DNA from: Bisporella sp. PMI_857
Lineage: Eukaryota > Ascomycota > Leotiomycetes > Helotiales > Helotiaceae
Direction: 5' to 3'
Assembly: GCA_021307315.1 (NCBI GenBank)
Contig: JAJSPD010000025.1
Span: 615,076 to 679,075 of the forward strand
DNA length: 64,000 nucleotides
Positions 25,707-36,847 of the stretch are shown piece by piece (position 1 is the first letter of the stretch; the number at the start of each line of letters is the position of its first letter). Both the position numbers and the translations under genes were made by a program. The notes below the pieces were generated by a model. That model saw only the letters and a list, made by a program, of their open reading frames with translations. It was not told the origin of the DNA and made no database searches.

Positions 25707-27520
25707 TCGTCACATGGTGTTTTTTAAGGTCAACCTACTCAACGAAAACGTCCCAACACTGATCGCCCCATGCGGTTGTTTCCTACGTCACTTTCATCAA
25801 TGTATCATTATCCTCGGTCCCTTGATACCCCGAGAGAGTTGTGGATGGCACAGCACCGCAATCTCTGTTTTGTTTGCCATCACATCCGAACATATTTCCT
25901 TCCCTATCGCGTCCGCCGATATCACGTTTCACGATATATCACGAGCCACTTACACCCAACATACCCTCGCCGTACACATAACGATGTTACGATTTTGTCT
26001 CTCTGATAATGCTAGTCGTATCGGAAGACCTTTTCGACGTCGCCTTTCTTGGGCCCCACGGCCTGTACATTTCCTTTCGTTCGTTTTCTTCCTATTGGCT
26101 AGTTATTAGTAATAATTTGGTGTTTCCTTTTTTATTTATTTTATTTTTTGGCAAACAGTTTACCAGAAACATTCTTGGTAGTGTAATTGAGTGGGTTTTG
26201 AGCACATACGCAGAGGCAGTAATGAGTTTGTCTCACGGAGTCATGAGACAACGACGAGTGGCATTTTTGTATATCCTGTACATGCATTGCGAAAGGATGG
26301 GGTGGCCGAAGTTGAATCTAAAATGGATAGTGCGGGACGAAGAAGATGATGCGAAGAGCCATGTAAGATTAGTATTTGGTTATTATAGTTGCACCAGTAA
26401 CTCGAGTGTACCTGTAGCAATATAAAGGCTAGGATAAACAGACGTATTTGAAAACATCTCCTGGCCTTCTATTTACTTATTGGACCGTCTCGTACTGACT
26501 TGTGCTTCCACAACACATCAGCTCCCCCACATTCGAGAAGTCATGATTCAAGAAGTAGGATTTAAAAACAATCTAGGCTCTACAAGAATAGAACATGGGT
26601 AAGATCACAGCATGACCAAATGGCGTACTTAACACTTGACTTAGTTTGCTTAACTCAAACACCAACAAGCAACTTAGAAGGCAACTACCCCTGATTAACG
26701 ATATCTTGATGTCCCCATATCCTGAACACGTGATCTATATAGTTCCTCGCATTGCGCTACGAATAGAATTAAATTCAGATAGCCTCTACATTAATACTAT
26801 TTATTGAGGTATACTGGGTTTCAATAGGATTACGAATACTTGATAATGTTCTGCGAAATAAAGTCGAAGCATCACGTGCATAGATGGTTGTTTAGGCCTC
26901 TTAACTAGCTACTCCTTTCATCATTCCATTCATTTCCGCTTGCAAACCAGAAAACTCCCACCGGTGTCATATCGCATGCTCATCCAACTACTCTCACTTG
27001 GGCAGCTCGCATCACTTCAGAGCAGTTATGATTAGTACCGGCCAAAATTATAACAGAGTCAGAGTTATCTTGCACACAATATTGGGGATGCGTTGAAGTC
27101 TACCACATATGCTCATCCTAAGGTTTCATAAGCAATGGAATATATAATGACGAGATATCACGAGGGAATACCCACTCAGAATGAATGTTTACCCCTGGCC
27201 AGGGACAGTGAGTTCTGGTAGATCAAATCTTTCCATGAGCATGTGCTATTTCCAGAGCTGGCACACGAGAAGATCACAATAAAAAACAGAATTTAGGACT
27301 TTCAAAATATGTAACGTTTAAGACTGTTCGTGAAAAGGTGTGACGAAATAGCACTCTAGGGTATGGTCATTTACTCCGTGTATTTTACTCCGTGTATTAT
27401 CCTGGAGCCTGCTACCAGCCAACGCCAGTCACCAAAGCTCCTTTTCATGCCTATCTATACATCTCATTTCCCTAATACCATCTGGATCGGTCTGCTCCCC
27501 TTCAGTATGCATACTACAAA
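25707..27520. other. intergenic region between convergent genes
   Basis: About 1.8 kb, containing the 3' regions of the C2H2 factor (plus) and the PHD-finger gene (minus). Open frames at 25579-26425 are of random composition. No gene seen. Confidence 0.6.
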
Positions 27521-29694
27521 TTATCTGTTATTTGATCGTTTCAACCCTAGTTTTAACCTGCAGTCCTCGCAGTACCATTTCACTATATCCAGTTAGCTTT
27601 TGCCCGAAAGAATATGTAGAGAGCAATACCTTTTTCTTTAGGCGCAACTTTCAGGCCGGCACATTCCAGATGAAACCATTCCTTCTCGCAAGTCTCACCA
27701 TCACAGCCGACCATCTCACCATAACTAACACCGTTACAATAACAATACCTGGGCTCGTCGGGATTGATATCCTCGTCATCGTCGTCGTCGCCTTGAACGC
27801 TACTTGTATCATCATCCTCCCGACTACGCGCTGCTAAAAGTTGCTGTGCAGCAGCTCCAGCCCCTTTCTTATGGCTGCGTTTGTTGTTCGATGCAGCTTC
27901 TAATGCAGTGCGCGCTGATCGTGAGCGGGTCGGCTCGTTAAATTGCGAAATATGAGGAGTAGAGGGTTTGCTTGCTCGGCCAGATTTGGTCATTGTTATA
28001 GTTGTAGACCGAATATCCTGCATAGGCTCACCATTCGACTCAGTTTCTTCTCGCTTTAAGGCGGTTTCCTTTCGCGTGCCCACCAGGCTTGACCCGATTA
28101 GATCTGTCTCAGATTGCCGAGCATCTTCAGATGACTGTTCTCCTTTCGAAGTGACACCCGAATCCTTCACTACAGCTTTGGCATCAGTATTGATCTGGCC
28201 AGCGCCGCCGGATGAAGCAGATGTCTCGGAGCTTCCTGGCATGATTGCGGTTTGCTTGTTTGATGTAGCTGATGAGGGGCGTTGTTTAGAATTCTCTACC
28301 ATCGTCTGAGTAGAATTCTGTCTGCCCCTCGAAGATGCTGGCTTGCTGCCATTGGCAACTGGTGAAGGCGCCCGTCCACCCAATTTTGTATCTGGGAATG
28401 TACTACGTATTGGTGAAGATGCCAGAGAAGGCGACATTGCAATAGATGTTACTGTATTGTTTCTGACGTATTGCATCAGCACATAAATATACATCAGTTG
28501 GGAACCGAACACATACCTTTTTCTTGAATGTCCATTTGTTGCATTCGGAGCTCTTTGCCGTTTCTTAGTACCATCTATCGGAGGTGTTTCCCTTGGGCTT
28601 GCTGCTTTCTTCGTGACACTACCATTGGTTCCTAGTATTCCGCTCAGGGCTCGTTCCATGCCCGTTCCACCGTTTTGCCCCTTTTCAACTTTTCGACGTT
28701 TTGCGGTATTTCCATTTGCAATAGTACCATTGGTTATACCAAGTCCTATAGCCGCTGCTTCACCTGCCTTTCTGACTTTACTATTCCCATGAACCTTCTT
28801 CTCGCGTTGTTTTGCATCATGGTGATCGTCAAAATCAGATTCTACATGATTTTTGTTGCTCTTCTTTGCGAGCAACGCCTGTTTCCTTTCGTCACTCCTC
28901 GCTGCCGCTTCGTCTACTAGACGTTGTGCTGCAGCTGACAGATTTTGTACAGCAGCAATATCCCTACGCGAGCCACCACCTGAGCTTGTCTTGTGTGTGC
29001 GATTCTCAGGGTACGCCCAATGTGTCAGGCTCCCGCAACGTGCTTCTTCACTAATTTCATTCTCGACATGGGGAAAACAGTCGTCAATCCGAGCAAGTTG
29101 TTTGTTGAGAGCTTCAGTTGCAGTGGAGATGACATGATTCTTCTCGTCAAGAGATAGAAGCATATTCGACATCGTGTAGGCGCAATGTTGGAAGAGTTTT
29201 CGCCGTTCAAGATTTGCATCGTCCCAGGTCGCATTCGCCAAAGCGTCATGAGCGTCAGGTATAGGGGCAAGAGAACTGGTCTGGCCGTTCGCAATAGACC
29301 CATTGATGCTCTCAGGCGCGCTCACTGAGTGAGATGGTTGAACTAGAGAGTTGGCAGAGCCGCCTAGTGGTTGGCGCTCTTGTGGAGGAGCATTCAATGC
29401 AGAGCTGATATATTTTCCCAGATCCTCTTCTGGCGCAAATATTTTCGCGTCCACTTCTTTAAGCAAAGTAAAGTGTCGCACAAGCTCCTTCGGCAGAGCT
29501 GTTATTGCATCAGCAAAGTGTGTGATGGCGGGGAAGATGTCGATGGCTTGTTCAGGACTTGGAGGACCATCCGCTCCACTAAGAGGCTCTCTTGCGCCAA
29601 ATTGTCGTGAACCAGCTAACGATGACCTTGGAGGATTAGTGCGCGTTTGGCGTACAGGCTGAGCTCTGCGACTCGACGAGAGATTCGACTTCAT
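27521..29694 (-). CDS. ING-family PHD-finger protein (Pho23-like chromatin regulator)
   Basis: Exons on the minus strand 29694-28517, 28462-27630 and 27582-27521 give 690 residues. The two introns are 54 nt (a multiple of three, so the unspliced frame stays open and can mislead annotation) and 47 nt. N-terminal ING domain at about residues 50-210 (FPAITHFADAITALPKELVRHFTLLKEVDAKIF; LFQHCAYTMSNMLLSLDEKN). A long Ser/Lys/Asn-rich linker follows. The C-terminal PHD finger is YCYCNGVSYGEMVGCD, EWFHLECAGLKVAPKEK, then, after the last intron, WYCEDC, giving the C4-H-C3 zinc ligands. Such fingers read methylated H3K4 in histone deacetylase (Rpd3L) or acetyltransferase complexes. Pho23 is favoured by the PHD sequence; Yng1/Yng2-type remains possible. 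Confidence 0.88.
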
Positions 29695-30442
29695 TGTAAT
29701 TGTGCGAAAGAGGAGGTGACTTCTGATGGTTGGAGATATGTCGTGCGAAATGCGTTGTAGTCGATGAATAAGCTTGCAGAAAAGGTCTCAAAGTTTGAAT
29801 TACATTGAACATCGACAAGTATTCCGTCTCGGAATATGCGTACTGCCGTATCTGTAAGTATTGTCGCAGCTATTAGAATTATGGTCGGGCCTAACGATGG
29901 ACAAGCATCCAAGAAGCATGATGCGGTATGCGGCCGCTGCCCGCTAGTGCTGGTTCGGCCGGGCGGTAGGTGTGCCGAGGTGGACTTATCAGAGTTGGAC
30001 ACACCATGCTAGGAGACCAAACAAGCGTATCCGTCATCAGTAGACCAAGGAGAGAATATAAGAAGATGCTTGGTAGCATGAGTGAACATCAATAAAACTA
30101 GCGAATATTTCCCTCATTATCAAAGCATCTACTGCAATACTCCGTCCCAATACTCACGAAGCTATTCTAGAACTCTCTTTGATATATATTAAGTAGTAAA
30201 CAGGTGGTTTCCCCAAGTTCCATTTTACGGCATGTGGTCGGCCCTAAGATAAGACGACAATGGTAGTCATGCTGAGCCGCAACTCACCTTAGCATTACAC
30301 TACAGATGTTTCATGATACATATGAAAATTGAACATGGCCATGGACAGGAAAGTGAAGCATCAACGACCCAACTGAATATGCCACCTGTGAGTATAATAG
30401 TCAAGTATGCATCCCGTAACATATATGCGAAATAGAGGCTTT
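29695..30442. other. promoter of the ING gene and 3' region of the prenyltransferase gene
   Basis: About 750 non-coding bases between two minus-strand genes. No further gene or element seen. Confidence 0.55.
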
Positions 30443-31590
30443 TTATCGGGCTTTGATCTTCGGTCCGCTACCAGATCTATCCTCGAGGTGTCGTTGTTTC
30501 CATTGCCATTCTATCAACACAGGCATGAAATGCCAAAGATCAAATTCTGGCCATAAACAATCCAAAAAGACAAGCTCTGTGTTCTCATGACATTGCCAAA
30601 GCATGAAATCACTCAGCCTCTTGACGCCACTGGTTCGTATCAATAGATCTAGAGGAGGATCACCAGCTGTGAATAGGTGGTCATCTATTGTATTGGCGGT
30701 TATTGTTTCAGGGTCCGGATATACTGAGCCTTCACGGCTATCGCTGGGTGGTGACTCAGGGTATAATGTTGTTGTTGAGGAGACAGAATCATCAATATCT
30801 GAAACACTCGAAGGGGTTGGCGAGCTGGCACGAAGTGAAGCATGTGGTGAAGAGCTAAAGTTTCTCGAACGGATTTTTTGTGTTATTCGCGTTTGAGAGA
30901 ATGGCCTTACTTGTGTCGTTAATGGCTTGGAGAAGTCTTCTATTGTACTCTTGATGGCTGTAACAATCTCATCCCTGGATGTATAGGGAAAGCAGATATT
31001 GAGCACAGCACTATTGATGGTCAACAGAATTTGGATGAGCTGGACAATCTAACTTACTCTCCGTTATTTTTTGTCATATCAACAGCTCTGTCGATGGCTA
31101 CCAGAACATCTTCCTTGACTAGGTCTCTTTGTCCCAAAACACGAACACTTGCACCATACCGATCAAGCAGATCTCCGTGTTGAGATAGCTGAGTTATCTT
31201 GAGCTTCGCCATTTCCATCAATGCGTCGACCTCATACTTCGACCGCTTGAAGTTTTCAATACTGAAGGCATAGACAGTAACAACCCTAACCCCAGACTTA
31301 TAACAAACTTCAAGTATCTGTAAATAATATCAGCAAAAATTGCAAATTCGCCGACGAGTGTGACGAACCTTAGCTAAAGCCTCAAAACCCAAATTGTGCC
31401 CTTCTACTGTTTCTATCTTATGACTTCGTGCAAATCGTCTATTACCGTCCATGACAAATGCCACATGTTGAGGTATTGGGCCTTGTCGCATAGCTCCTAT
31501 GAGCATTTCCCGCAGATGAAATATACCCCATTCGACAGGAGGCGATTCTAGCATCCATTTCCTTAACTGCGTAAAATGCATAGAAGACAT
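30443..31590 (-). CDS. rer2: cis-prenyltransferase (dehydrodolichyl diphosphate synthase, Rer2-like)
   Basis: Makes the polyprenyl chain of dolichol by adding isopentenyl units to farnesyl diphosphate in the ER membrane, the lipid carrier for N-glycosylation. Exons 31590-31369, 31317-31058 and 31010-30443 give 349 residues. Conserved regions are all present: [17 protein letters not shown] at about residue 40 (catalytic Asp), [32 protein letters not shown], and [32 protein letters not shown] near the C-terminus. A Ser/Thr-rich insert of roughly 80 residues ([20 protein letters not shown]...) interrupts the domain ahead of [14 protein letters not shown]. The start [16 protein letters not shown] is the first Met of the open frame. 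Divergent from dsc2. Confidence 0.93.
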
Positions 31591-32011
31591 TTTCGCTCAA
31601 TGTTTAGTCCGTCCTTATCCTATTGTACAAATTCGGTCTTGTTGGAAACTTGAATGCGTGCTTGGAGAGCTTCTGAGTATTAAGCAAATCGTAGGAGAGA
31701 CAAAAGATTCTAGGAAGTACAAATAGAATTAAGAAGTTGCCACAATAGTAGGCATTGGTAAATCACAAGAAGGCTTGCGTGGACTTTATAGATCTTGGAG
31801 ACAAACGAGGCTACTCCAGGTTCTGGGCTGAGTCGCGCCAAGAGACCGATCCTGACCTGGAAGCCCAACAACTGGCGTCACCAAAAACACATCTGGCTCG
31901 GCAATATTATTGATCGACAACTGCTATCAATACCTACTAGAGAACTGGCAAGTGTGCTCATTATATCTAGTATATGAGTCCTGGCTTCAAAGCATAAAAT
32001 CGGGAGTCGCG
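31591..32011. promoter_or_regulatory. divergent promoter between rer2 and dsc2
   Basis: About 420 bases shared by two genes that both act at the ER/Golgi membrane. No TATA box stands out. Confidence 0.5.
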
Positions 32012-32894
32012 ATGCTGTCTTCAGGCTTTACAGATGCACCTGTTTCTCGCAGCCTCGTTTATGGCATTGTCGCGGTATCAATACTGGTCAGCATCACAGA
32101 CCTGAAGCACTACTTCTATATACAAATCGATCCTCATATTTGGAGGTACCATCAGCTATGGAGGATTGGAATTTATCAGCTTTGCTATACCAACTCAACA
32201 GAGGTACTCTTTTCCGCCATGACGCTATACAACATGCGTGTAATAGAAAGACTCTGGGGCTCTCGTAAATATGCAGTATGTTTTCATCCTATAAAGGTAG
32301 CTGCGACTTCTAATATTCCCCTAGTCATTCGTTTTCCTAAGCTTCTGCATTACCACTATCATCCCCCCTTTCCTCCTGGGCCTCTTCATTCGGCCGCTCT
32401 CCTTCAACACCTTGAATTATTTACCTGCCGGCTCTACATCGCTTATTTTTGCTATACTGGCTCAGTATCACGCTGCTATTCCACATATTTACAAATATAG
32501 ACTGGCAACCTCTGCTGCGCCTCCAGCAACTGAGCCATTTACTGGTATAACTTTCTCCGACAAATCATACACGTATCTCCCAGCTCTTCAACTATCTCTA
32601 TCACAATTTCCAGGCTCTTTCTTGTGCGCAGTTGTGGGATGGGTGGTCGGCTACAGTTGGCGGAACGCTGTTCTGCCCGAAGCTGTGACAAGATGGAGAG
32701 TTCCTGGGTGGATGGTTGGGATCAAAAAGCAAAAGCGAGCAGAAGACTTTGAAGGTCTGCGCCGAAGACTTGAAGGCGAGAATACCAATCCAGATCCAGC
32801 AATAGCAACAGGAACAGATGGTAGGGCAGCTGGCGTTGGGCGGAGGAGGACCTTAGGAAGACAATTGATAGACCAATTTAGAGGGGCGTTCTAA
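32012..32894 (+). CDS. dsc2: rhomboid-like pseudoprotease, Dsc E3 ligase subunit 2
   Basis: Exons 32012-32275 and 32325-32894 (intron 49 nt) give 277 residues. It begins MLSSGFTDAPVSRSLVYG and shows about six hydrophobic segments typical of a rhomboid fold, with the conserved DPHIWRYHQLWR and YNMRVIERLWGSRKYA motifs of the Dsc2 family. Where an active rhomboid has GxSG, this protein has LPAGSTSLIF, so it should be proteolytically inactive. Dsc complexes are Golgi/endosomal ubiquitin ligases that in moulds activate SREBP for growth at low oxygen and control membrane proteins. The C-terminus is basic and ends RRRTLGRQLIDQFRGAF; I see no clear UBA domain, unlike S. pombe Dsc2. An upstream in-frame ATG at 31910 is less likely because the family starts at MxSGFTDAP. 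Confidence 0.85.
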
Positions 32895-33362
32895 AGCGTT
32901 GCTCTTGCAAGCTGCGAATCAACGTGCAAACCATGATATATGGCAGAAGTATCAGGAAGTGCAAACAGTGCCCATATTTGATAACCTCAGTGATGTAATA
33001 TGTGCTATAAGTGATACCTCGCAGGTTTATGTGCACATTGAGGGTCGTGACAAGTCTAATGTATTAGCGCCTACAGTAGTCAAAGCCACCATATTTGTTC
33101 TTCCGGGTCGCAACGAAGTATCTCAAGCTCGATTAAAGAGATTAAGAATCCAGTCCTTAAAAATGTGTTTTCTGCTGAACTCCATATATCCCTTTGAGTC
33201 CCCTAAATAGACTGCTTACATAAGCACAAGCTCCAAGCCCTTCGGATACCTACGTAGTTTTCGAGGCAACAACAATCCATCACAACCTCGATATTACAAC
33301 GTCTCTGCATAGCTTTAAAGGGCACGCCGGAAGACCGGGATAGCTATATACTAGTCTTCAAG
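32895..33362. other. intergenic region, 3' of dsc2 and promoter of vph1
   Basis: About 470 bases; an open frame at 32899-33210 continues from the dsc2 3' region but has no recognisable domain. Confidence 0.5.
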
Positions 33363-36095
33363 ATGGCGCCGGCGCAGGACACCATGTTCAGGTCTGCGGA
33401 TATGAGCATGGTGCAGCTTTATATTGCCAACGAGATTGGCCGTGAGATTGTCAACGCACTAGGAGAGTTGGGGCAGATTCAATTTCGAGATGTAAGCTAA
33501 GCTATGAATCAATGTCATAGTGGTACTGATGGAATGCAGCTGAACTCTGAAACGACTGCTTTTCAGCGCACCTTCACCCAAGAGATCAGAAGACTTGACA
33601 ATGTTGAGAGACAGCTTCGTATGTGTGGCAAATGGAGACTTAGCAATCGAAGGCTAATATATACCTAGGTTACTTTCATTCTCAAATGGAAAAAGCTGGC
33701 ATCCCTTTACGCAAGCTTGACCTCGACATTGAGACTTTAGCTGCTCCGTCCGCTAGCGAAATCGACGAGCTCGCCGACCGTAGCCAAAGTCTTGAACAAC
33801 GAGTTGCCTCACTGAACGACGGCTATGAAACTTTAAAAAAGCGAGAGGTGGAGTTGACAGAATGGAGATGGGTACTTAGAGAGGCAGGCGGCTTTTTTGA
33901 TAGAGCCCATGGAAATGTGGAGGAGATCAGGGCTTCTGTTTCCGATGACGATGATGCTCCGCTCTTACAAGATGTTGAACAGAACGCCCAGGGCCAGAAT
34001 GGGGACGCCGAGCGATCATTCTCAGTCATGAACATTGGATTCGTAGCCGGTGTTATTCCAAGGGACCGTGTAGCCGCATTTGAACGGATCCTTTGGCGAA
34101 CCCTACGTGGAAATTTATACATGAATCAGTCAGAAATCCCGGAACCTCTTGTCGACCCGACAAATAACGAGACAGTCAACAAGAATGTGTTCGTCATCTT
34201 TGCACATGGAAAGGAAATCATTGCAAAAATCCGCAAAATCTCCGAATCACTCGGGGCAGATCTATATGCTGTGGATGAAAACAGTGACCTCCGCCGAGAC
34301 CAAATACATACTGTCAACAATCGTTTATCCGATCTTGGTGATGTTTTACGCAACACGAAACAGACCCTTGATGCGGAACTTACCCAGATTGCCAGAAGTT
34401 TGGCAGCATGGATGGTCATCATCAAGAAAGAAAAGGCCGTCTACCAAACACTCAACCTTTTCTCTTATGATCATGCTAGAAAGACCTTAATTGCCGAGGC
34501 ATGGTGTCCTTCTAACTCTTTAGCTCTAATCAAGTCGACACTTCACGACGTAAACAACCGCGCGGGACTTTCTGTGCCATCCATCATCAATGAGATTCGA
34601 ACAAATAAGACCCCTCCAACCTATCAAAAGACCAATAAATTCACGGAAGGGTTTCAAACTATTATCAATGCGTACGGCACTTGCAAATACCAGGAGGTCA
34701 ACCCCGGCCTGCCAACAATTGTAACATTTCCCTTTTTGTTCGCTGTTATGTTCGGTGATATGGGCCATGCTTTCATTATGGTCTGCGCTGCTTCAGCCAT
34801 GATTTATTGGGAAAATCAACTCAAGAAAGTCCGTGACGAACTTTTTGGCATGGCATTTTACGGAAGATACATCATGCTTATGATGGGCATCTTCTCGTTA
34901 TATACTGGTCTCATTTACAACGACATTTTCTCCAAATCCCTCTCAATCTTTCCTAGCGCATGGGAATGGGACTTGCCTGAAAACTGGCATCCAAACATCA
35001 CTGTCACGGCCTCACTAAAAGGCGACTATCGGTACCCCTTTGGGCTGGATTGGATGTGGCACGGCACTGAAAACGACCTCTTGTTTTCGAACAGTTACAA
35101 AATGAAACTCAGCATTCTTATGGGATGGGCCCATATGACATATTCGTTGTGCCTCTCGTATTTTAATGCTCGTCACTTCAAGACACCCATTGATATATGG
35201 GGCAACTTCGTACCCGGGATGATTTTCTTCCAATCTATATTCGGATACCTCGTCTTCACAATTGTCTTCAAATGGAGTGTCGATTGGTATGCTATCAATG
35301 CTTCACCTCCTGGACTCCTGAACATGCTGATATACATGTTCTTATCACCTGGGAACGTTGAAAAGGGAACCGAACTCTACAGAGGACAAGGGACAGTTCA
35401 GATGTTACTTGTCTTAATTGCCGTCATCCAAGTTCCAATCCTACTTTTTTTGAAGCCGTTTTACCTGCGTTGGGAGCATAACCGTGCTCGTGCAAAGGGT
35501 TATAGAGGAATTGGCGAAACATCTCGCGTCAGTGCTCTTGATGGGCAGGATGATGATGACAGCAATACTCTCGACGGCAGGGCCAGCCTGGCCAGTGATG
35601 GCGAAGGTGTGGCCATGATCACCCAAGATATTGGAGAAGATGAGCATGAAGAGTTTGAATTCTCAGAAGTTATGATTCATCAGGTTATTCATACGATTGG
35701 TAAGCCAAACAATTCTAAGAACCGAGCCCCAGCTAAAAATCATAGAATTCTGCTTGAACTGTGTGTCCCACACAGCGTCTTACCTACGCTTATGGGCTCT
35801 ATCACTTGCTCATCAGCAACTTTCAATCGTGCTCTGGTCTATGACCTTGGCTAATGGCCTCGCAGGAAGTGGGGTGGTAGGCGTGATAGTATTAGTGGTC
35901 GCCTTCTACCTATGGCTATTCCTCACCATTGCTGTCCTGGTCATCATGGAAGGTACCAGTGCCATGTTGCACAGCTTGCGTCTTCACTGGGTGGAGGCTA
36001 TGAGCAAGCATTTCATGGGAGATGGGATACCGTTCGAGCCATTTTCTTTCAAATTTATGCTTGAGAACGACGAAGAATTTGCGGAAATTGCATAG
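33363..36095 (+). CDS. vph1: V-type proton ATPase subunit a (Vph1/Stv1)
   Basis: Membrane subunit of the Vo sector that forms the proton half-channels of the vacuolar ATPase. Exons 33363-33491, 33540-33618, 33669-35699 and 35746-36095 give 862 residues, the usual size. The start [20 protein letters not shown] is the family signature; a soluble N-terminal half with coiled-coil content is followed by about eight membrane segments from [18 protein letters not shown] onward. The last exon restores [27 protein letters not shown], with the essential buried Arg at residue 761. An acidic Asp/Glu-rich cytosolic loop lies near 35535-35665. The C-terminus ends [15 protein letters not shown]. One gene of this class is seen; Vph1 versus Stv1 location cannot be decided from sequence. 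Confidence 0.96.
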
Positions 36096-36847
36096 GATAT
36101 TTGAGGACTTTATGTCAGTCTCTCGCCCCTGTGTACTTCTAGACATTATGTACAATTAAAGATTGCGTTACCCCCCCACTTGACTATGGTGAATTTTCTA
36201 CAGTGGCCGGTAGCGGAGCTTGCAGAAGGTACACATCATCAAAGTGACATCTAAATCATGCTATCGCGCCTAATTGTAGTGGTCTCATAGCTCGATAACA
36301 GTTAAAATTTGAACCCAGCTGTTTATGAGGGATTAAACTCGCAGGAAGATTGTCATTTCAGTGTTCGATAGAGAGACATGATCAATATTATTATAGCTCA
36401 CTTCTATAAGCTACTCTGGAGTGTAATGACTCGAAGCGGGATATTCCCTCCCTATACAAGGATGGTCCAACTACAGTGGTTCCAATCAGCTTCCGGTTTC
36501 CAGCTGGCAGTTCTTTTTGTTGGCGTTTGCTTGTTCGGCAGAGTTGCCTGGTGGGGTGCCTGACCTACACTCAAGCCTGCCCTTTTGACAGGCATTCACA
36601 TCCTCTAACTCTTCCAGTACATGCACCTGGGCTACTGAAATGTTTTTAAACTAGGTCAAGTACACCGACTCTCTCATCCCTAACTTTCCACTGCTTTTTC
36701 TCTTCTGTATGTTGATTGAGCGTTTTCCATGCCACATATTGGGGACAAATTAAAACAATCAACCACACTAGTTTGAAGCGTGTTCACGACAAGCCATCCC
36801 AGAGGAAACCATCAACGCCGACTACATCGAAGGACCAAGCCGAGAGG
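36096..36847. other. intergenic region
   Basis: About 750 bases between vph1 and the aminotransferase. A 61-codon hydrophobic frame at 36378-36563 is present but unsupported. CT-rich sequence at 36660-36715 suggests the promoter of the next gene. Confidence 0.5.

Noticed and set aside
28463..28516. Treating the 54-nt in-frame segment of the ING gene as coding
   Set aside because: It begins GTATGT, ends CAG and has no stop only because its length is a multiple of three; the encoded peptide is unlike its flanks.
36378..36563. 61-codon hydrophobic frame between vph1 and the aminotransferase
   Set aside because: Could mimic a small membrane protein, but no homology, no intron structure and no promoter signal separate from the flanking genes.
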